Counted from the first letter of the stretch, positions 1 through 5,543 are shown. The stretch: DNA of 6,301 nt from Treponema sp. (GCA_031266635.1 JAISAN010000114.1:1-6301), one strand, 5' to 3'. The notes: generated from the letters alone by a model not told the origin. Program-made: numbers and translations.

Positions 1-661
1 GCTGTGCGGCGGGAGGCGCGGCAGGGGCTTCGGCGTGTTCCTCCCGCTCCGCGGCCCGTTCATCGCCCTGGTAACTCAGCACCCTGCCGAGGATATGCAG
101 GAGCCCGTCCCCGGAAACCTTCAGGCCGGGGTCCCGGAGGCCCGGTATAAGCCCCAGATAATCAAGCTGCCGGTAGGCGTAGCGGGGGCCGGGAAACAAA
201 CGGTAGAGGAAGGAACTTTTTATGGAAAAGGATTGGACTATCAGGAAAGAAAGCTGGCCCAGATTGACAAGACCCTCCGCCGCCGCCCCTTTGGGGAGCC
301 AGCCCTTTTCCCGGGCCGCCGCGAAGGCCGCGCCGGTTCCGGCATTTTCGTCCAGGGCCCCCGCGGCGGGAAGGACAAAGCGGCAGGCCTGGGCCCAGGT
401 AATTTCCCGGCTGTCCAGAAGTTCATCCATGCCCGCGGCGGTTTGCCCGTGGAGGGGACCTCCCAGGAATAGGGCAAAAAGAGTGGAGAAAAAGAGAAAA
501 CCCGGCCTTGAAAAAACACAATTTTTCGTTTTACGCCGGATCCGCCGCCCCTGCGTTACGGAATAGGACGGAAAAAATAAGGGGGAACAAAAAAAACTGA
601 ATTTAACCGGTAAAACTACTACACACCTGACGGGGGGTGGGGGGGGGGTAAACTGTTTCAT
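1..661 (-). CDS. Exported protein of unknown function, 5' part, candidate phase-variable gene
   Basis: The reading frame is open for 220 codons from an ATG at 661 to the left edge, so the C-terminus is missing. The ATG follows an AGGAGG ribosome site by seven bases, and a promoter lies upstream. Residues 5-10 (TPPPPP) are encoded by a C-rich homopolymer. Residues 11-41 look atypical for protein. A basic stretch (residues 42-46, RRKTK) and a hydrophobic core (about 54-70) then form a signal peptide, probably cut near HGQ-TA. The mature part is clearly protein-like (for example AAREKGWLPKG and LFPGPRYAYRQLDYLGLIPG) and ends in an Ala/Pro/Glu-rich linker. I do not recognise a named domain; it has the feel of a treponemal secreted or envelope protein family with a further domain beyond the linker. 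The start is uncertain: codon 45 is ACG exactly where an ATG would give a standard signal peptide (ACG-AAA-AAT, 529-521). Confidence 0.75.
   Translation of the reverse strand, partial: MKQFTPPPPPVRCVVVLPVKFSFFCSPLFFPSYSVTQGRRIRRKTKNCVFSRPGFLFFSTLFALFLGGPLHGQTAAGMDELLDSREITWAQACRFVLPAAGALDENAGTGAAFAAAREKGWLPKGAAAEGLVNLGQLSFLIVQSFSIKSSFLYRLFPGPRYAYRQLDYLGLIPGLRDPGLKVSGDGLLHILGRVLSYQGDERAAEREEHAEAPAAPPAAQ
632..648. repeat. Homopolymeric G/C tract (G6-T-G10) in the 5' end of the leftward gene
   Basis: On the plus strand six Gs (632-637), one T and ten Gs (639-648) lie directly inside the start of the leftward gene, encoding residues 5-10 after its ATG. At the present length the ATG is in frame with the exported protein. 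Loss of one base brings a TAG into frame a few codons downstream, and gain of one base brings a TAA into frame shortly after, so any single-base slip stops translation. Tracts of this kind undergo slipped-strand mispairing in many bacteria, including poly-G tracts in treponemes. Length variation here is inferred, not shown. Confidence 0.8.
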
Positions 662-668
662 ACATACG

Positions 669-674
669 CCTCCT
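669..674 (-). promoter_or_regulatory. Ribosome-binding site AGGAGG for the leftward exported protein
   Basis: A consensus AGGAGG lies seven bases upstream of the ATG at 661, read on the minus strand. This is the only strong start signal for the gene, and it is why the ATG before the homopolymer tract was chosen despite the unusual N-terminal residues that result. Confidence 0.75.
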
Positions 675-741
675 CTACAGGAAAAAAGAACACACGAAAC
701 GAAACAACGGGGGAAAAAACAAAGATGCGATTTCTATAAAA

Positions 742-770
742 ACACTATCAGGCTGCCGGGCGCTTGTCAA
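742..770 (-). promoter_or_regulatory. Putative sigma-70 promoter for the leftward exported protein
   Basis: On the minus strand a perfect TTGACA (-35, 765-770) is separated by 17 bases from TAGTGT (-10, 742-747, four of six matches). Transcription would start near 735, giving a leader of roughly 70 bases before the ATG at 661. It sits about 47 bases downstream of the toxin gene's stop. The remaining intergenic sequence (662-816) is A-rich and shows no further gene. Confidence 0.55.
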
Positions 771-816
771 GACGGCGCAGACAGGAGGCGCGCTGACAGG
801 GGGAAGACGATGGCTT

Positions 817-1209
817 TCAGCCCGCAAATATTTCCAAAAAATCCTTTGGGGCAAGGACGCCCTCTTCTTGGGGAAAATGTTTTATATTGCCGGTTATCAA
901 ATATTGGGCTCCCCCGGATTTGTAAACTTCATAAAATTTTTTATCAGTTTCATCAATAAATTTGCTGTTTATATGTTCAGAATTCACAAATTCCCCTTCG
1001 GTCCTGAAATAGTTTATGACATCGGCTATTGTTTCTGGATCAAACCCAAATTCCTTTCTTGACAGTACCTCAATATATTCAAAAATAACGCGATTGTCAT
1101 ATAATACCGTAACTTTTCCGTTTAACGCCAATGCCAGTATTTTAGCCGGTGTTCCATTGGTATTCAGCAGGGCGGATACGATGACATTGGTATCAAGTAC
1201 CACGTTCAT
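817..1209 (-). CDS. PIN-domain toxin of a type II toxin-antitoxin pair
   Basis: The product is 130 residues, a normal length for single-domain PIN toxins, which are Mg-dependent ribonucleases (VapC-like; closest in feel to the family annotated 'toxin-antitoxin system toxin component, PIN family'). Visible hallmarks are the N-terminal VVLDTNVIVSALL with catalytic Asp6, Glu44 in IFEYIEVLS, acidic residues Asp86 and Asp89, and a C-terminal YLITGNIKHFP. At Asn108 many VapC proteins have Asp (TGD), but Asn is common in this subfamily. The gene starts at an ATG that overlaps the antitoxin stop as ATGA, implying translational coupling. Base composition is visibly AT-richer than that of the iron operon, which suits a horizontally acquired module. 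The RNA target cannot be read from sequence. The stop is at 817-819 and no clear terminator follows. Confidence 0.9.
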   Translation of the reverse strand: MNVVLDTNVIVSALLNTNGTPAKILALALNGKVTVLYDNRVIFEYIEVLSRKEFGFDPETIADVINYFRTEGEFVNSEHINSKFIDETDKKFYEVYKSGGAQYLITGNIKHFPQEEGVLAPKDFLEIFAG

Positions 1210-1493
1210 GGGTTGTTCTTTTTCCTCACGCTGGTAATGAGGGCGTTAATTTCTTCAAGAGTCATTTTGTCATTGCCCAGATCGGCGGAAATTTCCTGCA
1301 TTTTTTTTACCCCGTTTATTGCCTTTGCCCTTCTGACCGCGGAAATCGTATCTTCCAAAGTCTCATCGCTTAATGGCGTTAACAGGGCTATGGGCCGTCC
1401 GTTATTGGTGATGACCATTTCACGTTCAGTTGGCAGCCGTTTCCAAATACTGGATGACGATGTTCTAAAATCTCTCACCGGGATAAATTTCAT
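1206..1493 (-). CDS. Phd/YefM-type antitoxin
   Basis: This 95-residue protein starts MKFIPVRDFRTSSSSIWKRL. The N-terminal half (about 1-50, including MVITNNGRPIALLTPL) is the Phd/YefM DNA-binding fold, which dimerises and represses its own promoter. The charged helical C-terminus (about 58-95, with KMTLEEINALITSVRKK) should wrap and inhibit the PIN toxin encoded next. An in-frame ATG lies further upstream (at 1523), but the start at 1493 is preferred because AAGGAG (1502-1507) lies eight bases before it and because the resulting protein begins exactly at the family N-terminus. The stop codon overlaps the toxin start by four bases, with antitoxin first, the usual order. A free-standing transcription regulator is less likely given this overlap. 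Confidence 0.88.
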   Translation of the reverse strand: MKFIPVRDFRTSSSSIWKRLPTEREMVITNNGRPIALLTPLSDETLEDTISAVRRAKAINGVKKMQEISADLGNDKMTLEEINALITSVRKKNNP

Positions 1494-1513
1494 GCTGTAC
1501 GCTCCTTTTTTAA

Positions 1514-1547
1514 AAGATACCATATTGTCACATTATTATCAACATAT
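1514..1547 (-). promoter_or_regulatory. Putative autoregulated promoter of the toxin-antitoxin pair
   Basis: Read on the minus strand, TTGATA (1537-1542) and TATCTT (1514-1519) are 17 bases apart. This would place transcription start almost on the ribosome site, so an alternative -10, GATAAT (1535-1540), is also possible. An imperfect AT-rich inverted repeat (ATATTGT at 1522-1528 against AACATAT at 1541-1547) spans the same DNA and is a reasonable operator for the antitoxin. The operator role is inferred from Phd-family behaviour. Confidence 0.4.
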
Positions 1548-1566
1548 CGTCCCCTTTTCCGTCATT

Positions 1567-1658
1567 CCCCTGGGGTATCCCGCCCAAAGTCCCGGAAAAA
1601 GGCCCTTCCGGGGGGCTTTCAAAACGCCGCCCGGCGCTTTTTGCCGGTTTTTAGCGGC
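1567..1658. repeat. Cluster of short GC-rich inverted repeats in the divergent intergenic region
   Basis: Between the two divergent promoters lie CCCC-T-GGGG (1567-1575), a stem of CCCGGAA (1591-1597) with TTCCGGG (1606-1612), and a stem of CCGGC (1631-1635) with GCCGG (1643-1647) followed by a T run and bracketed by GCCGC/GCGGC (1626-1630, 1654-1658). No gene on either strand needs a terminator here, so the role is unclear. The block may be a decayed palindromic repeat. I see no coding sequence in 1524-1812. Confidence 0.35.
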
Positions 1659-1707
1659 CTTTTACAAAATTATTGCCCTCTAATTCTGTTATTTCCCTGA
1701 AACATAC

Positions 1708-1736
1708 TTGACATAAAAGTTAAAGGGTGCTATCTT
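1708..1736 (+). promoter_or_regulatory. Putative sigma-70 promoter of the iron-uptake operon
   Basis: A perfect TTGACA (1708-1713) is followed after exactly 17 bases by TATCTT (1731-1736). Transcription would start near 1743, giving a leader of about 70 bases before the permease start at 1813. It is the best promoter match in the window and the likely driver of all four rightward genes. Confidence 0.7.
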
Positions 1737-1743
1737 GCTCTCT

Positions 1744-1759
1744 GTTAGTATCTGCTAAC
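1744..1759. promoter_or_regulatory. Candidate operator, inverted repeat at the transcription start
   Basis: GTTAG-tatctg-CTAAC is a perfect 5-base inverted repeat starting right after the predicted transcription start, a position where a bound repressor would block initiation. GTTAG and CTAAC half-sites recall DtxR-type boxes, but the six-base spacing differs from the DtxR consensus, so no regulator class is assigned. Metal-dependent repression would fit an iron-uptake operon; this is inference. Confidence 0.4.
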
Positions 1760-1767
1760 TAGAATTT

Positions 1768-1790
1768 GTCCATAATGACACATTACGGAC
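1768..1790. promoter_or_regulatory. Near-perfect 23-base palindrome in the operon leader
   Basis: GTCCATAATG (1768-1777) and CATTACGGAC (1781-1790) pair at nine of ten positions around a three-base ACA loop. The 3' end is ten bases before the ribosome site. In RNA this would be a hairpin beside the translation start; in DNA it could be a second operator half-site pair. It is not followed by a T run, so it is not a terminator. Confidence 0.5.
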
Positions 1791-1800
1791 ATATCTAACC

Positions 1801-1806
1801 AGGGGG
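1801..1806 (+). promoter_or_regulatory. Ribosome-binding site fixing the TTG start of the permease
   Basis: AGGGGG lies six bases before the TTG at 1813. No ATG or GTG gives an equally placed start, and the TTG yields a complete signal peptide (MRKRPAIPVLILFLGTALA), so TTG is taken as the true initiation codon. Confidence 0.7.
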
Positions 1807-1812
1807 CATAAA

Positions 1813-3348
1813 TTGCGAAAAAGACCGGCCATACCTGTTTTGATACTGTTTTTGGGAACGGCGCTGGCTTTACCGGTTTTCTCCGACGCCGGGTTCTGGG
1901 AGGGGAAGGAACGGGAGATGCGCCTTGTCCTCACCGAATCCTATTACCGCTTTGTGGCCGGTGATATTGAAGGCGCCCGGGCCCAGGTGGACAAGGCATA
2001 CACGGAACACTACCAGGGGGACTTTGAGGCCAATGTCCGGTCTCTTGTCTCCGACGCCAGGGCGGAAAATATACACGAATGGTTCGACTACGTTAAAACG
2101 TCCCTGGGGGCCGGTAAGTCCCAAAAAGATATGCGGGAAGATTTTAACCAGCTTAACCGTCTGCTTTCGGTTACCGCTATGCGGCTTGACGGGAAGGAAG
2201 AGCCGGTGGCCCAGCGGGTAAACTGGACCCGGACGGCGGAGGAAATGGCGGGGGTTCTGGACAAAGCGTACCAGCGTTACCTGGCGGGGGACCCGCAGGG
2301 CGCCAAAGGCGAAGTGGATGTGGCGTATTTTCAATATTACGAAAAACTGGGCTTTGAGAAGATCGTATTGGCCCGCATTTCGGGCGAGCGGGCCAGCACG
2401 GTGGAATATCAGTTCAGCGCCGCCAAGAAGGCCATTACCAGGGGGGAACCGGACGCGGCGGTCAAGGGAAGCCTCGACACCCTGGCGGGCTACCTCAGGG
2501 AAGACGCCGCCGCCCTGGACAGCAAGGTGGAAAGCGCCCTGGGGGTGTTTCTGGGTTCCCTGCTGATTATCATCCGGGAAGGCTTTGAGGCCATCATCAT
2601 CGTGGGGGCCATTATCGCCTACCTCCTTAAAAGCGGCAACAAAAAGAGTACCCCGCCGGTGTATTGGGGCTCCCTTGTCGCCCTGGGGGTAAGCGTTATC
2701 ATGGCCTGGGCGCTGAACCGGATCACCGCCACCGTGGCCGGCGGACAGAGCCAGGAGATCATCGAAGGGGCCACCATGCTGCTGGCGGTGGCGGTGCTTT
2801 TTTATGTGAGCAACTGGATGGTATCCAAGGCCGAGGCGGAAGCCTGGACCAGTTATATTGAAAGCAAGGTGCAGAATTCCCTGGCCAGGGGCAGCGTGTT
2901 TTCGCTGGCCTTCGCGGCCTTTCTGGCGGTGTTCCGGGAAGGGGCGGAGACTATCCTCTTTTATCAGGCCCTGTTGGCCCAAACGCAGTCATATCTGAAC
3001 ATGATATGGCTCGGTCTGGGTGTGGGGCTGGTACTGCTGGTGGGGGTGTATCTGATGATCCGCTTCCTCAGCATCAGGCTGCCCTTGAAGCCCTTTTTTC
3101 TGGGAACCAGTATTCTGCTTTTTGTCATGTCCATTACCTTTGCCGGTAACGGGGTGAAGGAACTACAGGAAGGTAACGTTATCAGCGTTACTCCCATACC
3201 GGGGATGGGATCGGTGGACCTTCTGGGGATCTATCCCACCCTGGAAACCCTGATTCCCCAATTCGCGCTGCTGGTGATTACCGTCGTTACCTTTGCGATC
3301 CAGCTTCGGCGGAATACCAAAAGGGCGGCTCCAAAGGCCGCGGGTTGA
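1813..3348 (+). CDS. FTR1-family high-affinity iron permease with duplicated periplasmic domain
   Basis: This 511-residue protein is an inner-membrane iron permease of the FTR1/EfeU superfamily. Residues 1-26 form a signal peptide. Residues about 37-126 and 146-236 are two related periplasmic repeats, each with a YxR[FY]xAGD..GA...VD.AY pattern near the start and an A..LD ending, separated by a short linker. The FTR1 membrane domain follows (about 245-500), with around seven hydrophobic segments and the two family iron-binding motifs REGFE (255-259) and REGAE (375-379). In the known P19-FTR1 systems this permease moves iron inward together with the periplasmic P19 protein, which is encoded next. 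The tail (RRNTKRAAPKAAG) is basic and probably cytoplasmic. It is the first gene of the operon, with its own promoter and possible operators. Whether Fe2+ or Fe3+ is carried cannot be read from sequence. Confidence 0.95.
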   Translation: MRKRPAIPVLILFLGTALALPVFSDAGFWEGKEREMRLVLTESYYRFVAGDIEGARAQVDKAYTEHYQGDFEANVRSLVSDARAENIHEWFDYVKTSLGAGKSQKDMREDFNQLNRLLSVTAMRLDGKEEPVAQRVNWTRTAEEMAGVLDKAYQRYLAGDPQGAKGEVDVAYFQYYEKLGFEKIVLARISGERASTVEYQFSAAKKAITRGEPDAAVKGSLDTLAGYLREDAAALDSKVESALGVFLGSLLIIIREGFEAIIIVGAIIAYLLKSGNKKSTPPVYWGSLVALGVSVIMAWALNRITATVAGGQSQEIIEGATMLLAVAVLFYVSNWMVSKAEAEAWTSYIESKVQNSLARGSVFSLAFAAFLAVFREGAETILFYQALLAQTQSYLNMIWLGLGVGLVLLVGVYLMIRFLSIRLPLKPFFLGTSILLFVMSITFAGNGVKELQEGNVISVTPIPGMGSVDLLGIYPTLETLIPQFALLVITVVTFAIQLRRNTKRAAPKAAG

Positions 3349-3354
3349 AAGGGC

Positions 3355-3474
3355 ATTGTTCGGAAATCTCAAATTTCCGAACAATTTCCGCTGAAAAACG
3401 CAAAATGCTCCGCATTTTGCAAGACTTGTGAGACAACCAACAACGAACCGAAGGTTCGAGTTGTCCAACAAGTC
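3355..3474. repeat. Three consecutive hairpins between permease and lipoprotein genes
   Basis: The 183-base gap (3349-3531) is mostly structured. Stem 1 is a perfect 13-base inverted repeat (3355-3367 with 3373-3385, loop CTCAA). Stem 2 is a perfect 9-base repeat (GCAAAATGC, 3400-3408 with 3412-3420). Stem 3 is nested: GACTTGT/ACAAGTC (3423-3429, 3468-3474), GACAAC/GTTGTC (3432-3437, 3460-3465) and CGAACC/GGTTCG (3444-3449, 3453-3458). None is followed by a T run, so an intrinsic terminator is unlikely. It looks like an intergenic palindromic repeat of the REP or MITE kind, or an RNA-stability or processing element that sets the permease-to-lipoprotein ratio. Confidence 0.7.
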
Positions 3475-3489
3475 AATTATGGCATTAAA

Positions 3490-3507
3490 CCGGGTCTTGA
3501 GACCTGG
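3490..3507. promoter_or_regulatory. Short hairpin upstream of the lipoprotein start
   Basis: CCGGGTCT (3490-3497) and AGACCTGG (3500-3507) pair at seven of eight positions around a two-base loop, twelve bases before the GAGGAG ribosome site. It is followed by A rather than T residues, so it is not a terminator on the plus strand. A translational effect is possible but unproven. Confidence 0.35.
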
Positions 3508-3531
3508 AAAAAATTCAATGAGGAGAAAAGG

Positions 3532-4122
3532 ATGAAGATCAAAAAAATTTTTACGGTTCTTGTTGTCGTGGCAATCGCCGCCCTTGTTTTTGCGGGCTGC
3601 GAAAAGCAGAGCGCCCGCCCGGTCAGCGAAGTAGCGGCAGGCGCTGAGGAAACCGCGGGCTTTGAGGAATTCCCCATCGGGGACGATATTGAGCTGGGGC
3701 CCCTCAATGTGGCGGGGGTGTACTTCCAGCCCGTGGATATGCTGCCCGTTGGCAACAGCCTTCCCGCTGCCCAGGCGGATATGCACATGGAGGCGGATAT
3801 TTCCGCCCTGGACAACGATCTGGGATACGGGGTAGGGGATTTTGTGCCCTACCTTACCGTGCGGTATGAGATTGCCAAAGACGGCAGTCCCTGGAGAATT
3901 GACGGCGCCTTTATGCCCATGAACGCCAGCGACGGCCCCCACTACGGCGCCAACCTCAAGCTGGACGGCGCGGGAACCTACAAGGTGCGGTTCCTCATCC
4001 AGAATCCTGAGGTTATGGGGTATCTGCTCCACATTGATCAGGAAACGGGGGTTCCCGGCCGTTTCTGGGGACAGCCCCTGGTGGCGGAATGGGATTTTGA
4101 TTTTATCCCCAGGGTTTGGTAG
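3532..4122 (+). CDS. tpd: P19/Tp34-family periplasmic iron- and copper-binding lipoprotein
   Basis: This 196-residue protein has a lipoprotein signal peptide with lipobox FAGC (lipidated Cys23), a short Ala/Glu-rich linker, then a P19-type domain from about residue 45. It closely resembles T. pallidum Tp34 and Campylobacter P19, including EEFPIG, VYFQPV, YGVGDFVPYL, MPMNASDGPHYGAN and DQETG. The expected metal ligands are present: His85 and Glu87 (ADMHMEAD), Met130 and His137 (MPMNASDGPH), and His167 (LLHIDQ). These correspond to the site known in P19, while the second His of the Campylobacter ADIHLEADIHAL stretch is Ser here. In characterised systems P19 binds Fe and Cu, dimerises and supports uptake through FTR1. 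The ATG is chosen for its GAGGAG site (3520-3525) six bases upstream. Membrane anchoring by lipid matches Tp34 and differs from the soluble Campylobacter protein. The symbol is by resemblance. Confidence 0.95.
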   Translation: MKIKKIFTVLVVVAIAALVFAGCEKQSARPVSEVAAGAEETAGFEEFPIGDDIELGPLNVAGVYFQPVDMLPVGNSLPAAQADMHMEADISALDNDLGYGVGDFVPYLTVRYEIAKDGSPWRIDGAFMPMNASDGPHYGANLKLDGAGTYKVRFLIQNPEVMGYLLHIDQETGVPGRFWGQPLVAEWDFDFIPRVW

Positions 4123-4136
4123 GACAGCTTTTCTTG

Positions 4137-4265
4137 CGGGAGTAAGGATCGTATAAAAAGGAGCGCGTAAAAAGAACGGGCGCCGGGGAAGGGGAACAAG
4201 AAGGAACAGCGGTGAAGGCCGCTCTCCTCCCCTTCTTTGTTTCCTCTCCCCGTTCCTTACTCCCG
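4137..4265. repeat. 129-base nested imperfect palindrome with 12-base terminal inverted repeats
   Basis: The ends, CGGGAGTAAGGA (4137-4148) and TCCTTACTCCCG (4254-4265), are perfect inverted copies. Inside are GAACGGG/CCCGTTC (4174-4180, 4249-4255; this overlaps the outer arm by two bases, so the pairings partly compete), a longer imperfect arm (4191-4204 with 4229-4244) and a central AGCGG/CCGCT hairpin (4208-4212, 4219-4223). It fills nearly the whole gap between the lipoprotein and DUF2318 genes. I found no clear target-site duplication and no transposase. A small non-autonomous element (MITE-like) or a structured intercistronic RNA are the two readings. Confidence 0.65.
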
Positions 4266-4288
4266 GTTTGGTTTACAAGAAAGGGAAC

Positions 4289-5533
4289 ATGTTAAAATAC
4301 CTCATACAGGTTATTCAGAATTTATTAATCCCGGCCATTCTTGTTGCCCTTCTCTCCGCCCTGGCGGATAAATCCGGCGGGGAACAGCGGAAGGGCCGGC
4401 TTTTTTTCTGCTGCTGCGGGGGAAGCGCCGCGGCGCTGATCCTGGCGATCCTCCGGCGGACTACCCGGCTGGTGAACCGGGAATTTGTCAATACCGGCGT
4501 CCTCTCGGCGGCGATACTCTGCGCGGTTCTTTTTATGGCGCTTCTCTGGGGCTTCCGCAAAAAACCGGAACTCCGGGAAAAATTAATGGGCTGGGCGCAT
4601 CCGGCCCTTCCGGCACTGCTGCTTTTTTACGCCCTGCCGACCATCTTGCTGTATCCCCCGGAATTCCTTCTGGCGGGGCAGAGTGTTTTCAGCACCGATT
4701 TTCTCTACAAACTGGTTGGATTTCTCGCCGGCCTCCTGGTGGCGGTTCTCGGCGCCCTGGCCCTTTTTGAAACCGCCGGGGGCCTCTCCCTGTTTACGGT
4801 GAAGCTCGTGCTAAGCGCCGCCCTGGCGGTGAACATGGTAAGCCAGGTTTCGGTGATCCTGCAATTTCTGCTGGCCCGGCGGCTTATCTCCGTACCCCGC
4901 CGGGTGTTCAGGATAATGGTGCGGATCATCAATCATTACGACGTGTTTTTGTATATCATCCTGGCTTTAAGCGCGGTGGTTCCCCTGGCGGCGCTGGTCA
5001 AAAGTTTCCGGCCCGCCGGAACCGGCCGGAATCCCGCGGAGGCCCGGAAGTTCAGGGCGGGCAGGCGGAACCGGCGGCGCTGGATCGCGGTGGCGTTCTG
5101 CGGGTATGCCGCGGCGGTTTTATCCCTCACGGTGATTAAACAGTACAATGAGCGGGGAGTGGTGCTGACGCCGGCGGAACCCATGACCATTATCGAAAAC
5201 GAAATTGTTATCCCCATCGAAAAAATCGCCGACGGTCATCTGCACCGTTATAACTATACCGCCGCGGACAATATCGAAATGCGGTTCATCGTGATTAAAA
5301 AAAATGAAATTGCCTACGGCGTGGGACTTGACGCCTGCGACATCTGCGGCCCCACGGGTTATTATGAGCGGAAGGATGAAGTCATCTGCCGGCTCTGCGA
5401 CGTGGTGATGAACATTTCCACCATCGGGTTCAAGGGGGGCTGCAATCCCGTGCCTCTGGCCTATACCCTGCGGAGCGGGAACATGGTGATCGATACAGAA
5501 GATCTGGAAAAAGAGCGAACCAGATTTAAGTGA
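4289..5533 (+). CDS. DUF2318 (FtrD-like) membrane protein with Cys-rich C-terminal domain
   Basis: From the ATG at 4289 the product is 414 residues; a TTG at 4268 would add seven. The ATG is preferred because the TTG abuts the end of the upstream palindrome and has no ribosome site, though the AAAGGG before the ATG is only three bases away. About six to eight hydrophobic segments fill residues 5-285. The extracytoplasmic C-terminal domain (about 295-410) carries the DUF2318 signature: CDIC (Cys350, Cys353), CRLC (Cys367, Cys370), a GGCNP motif (Cys385) and HLH (His317, His319). The family is annotated as a membrane iron-sulfur-containing protein and accompanies P19-FTR1 loci (cj1660 in C. jejuni), where a redox or metal-handling role is proposed rather than proven. 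A Cys triplet (41-43, LFFCCCGG) at the start of a membrane segment is unusual. The stop lies ten bases before the next gene's ATG. Confidence 0.9.
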   Translation: MLKYLIQVIQNLLIPAILVALLSALADKSGGEQRKGRLFFCCCGGSAAALILAILRRTTRLVNREFVNTGVLSAAILCAVLFMALLWGFRKKPELREKLMGWAHPALPALLLFYALPTILLYPPEFLLAGQSVFSTDFLYKLVGFLAGLLVAVLGALALFETAGGLSLFTVKLVLSAALAVNMVSQVSVILQFLLARRLISVPRRVFRIMVRIINHYDVFLYIILALSAVVPLAALVKSFRPAGTGRNPAEARKFRAGRRNRRRWIAVAFCGYAAAVLSLTVIKQYNERGVVLTPAEPMTIIENEIVIPIEKIADGHLHRYNYTAADNIEMRFIVIKKNEIAYGVGLDACDICGPTGYYERKDEVICRLCDVVMNISTIGFKGGCNPVPLAYTLRSGNMVIDTEDLEKERTRFK

Positions 5534-5543
5534 AGGAACGGTT

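Noticed and set aside
35..566. Open frames on the plus strand (35-472, 222-566) and a second minus-strand frame (241-519).
   Set aside because: They are shadows of the leftward exported-protein frame. That frame alone has a promoter, ribosome site and signal peptide, and its translation is protein-like to the edge.
1626..1658. GC-rich stem with T run as an intrinsic terminator on the plus strand.
   Set aside because: No rightward gene precedes it; it lies between divergent promoters.
1213..1683. A 156-codon plus-strand frame opposite the antitoxin.
   Set aside because: It is antisense to the overlapping Phd-PIN gene pair and has no ribosome site; the hydrophobic appearance is a by-product of the reverse strand.
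1870..2982. A 370-codon open frame antisense to the permease gene.
   Set aside because: The composition (Gly/Pro/His/Arg-rich, no recognisable motif) is typical of the reverse strand of a GC-rich gene; the plus strand carries clear FTR1 motifs.
3355..3385. The 13-base stem after the permease stop as an intrinsic terminator.
   Set aside because: The stem is strong, but it is not followed by a T run and the next gene belongs to the same pathway, so attenuation or processing is more likely than full termination.
3352..3486. GGCATT on both sides of the hairpin block (3352-3357, 3481-3486) as a target-site duplication.
   Set aside because: A six-base match is weak, the left copy overlaps the first stem, and the distance from the right arm does not suit a clean insertion.
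3461..3489. TTGTCC with ATTAAA 17 bases later as an internal promoter for the lipoprotein gene.
   Set aside because: Both boxes match the consensus poorly and the first lies inside a palindrome arm.
3163..4032. A 289-codon minus-strand frame spanning the permease end, the hairpin block and the lipoprotein gene.
   Set aside because: It runs across two well-supported genes and a structured intergenic region, and its product has no recognisable features.
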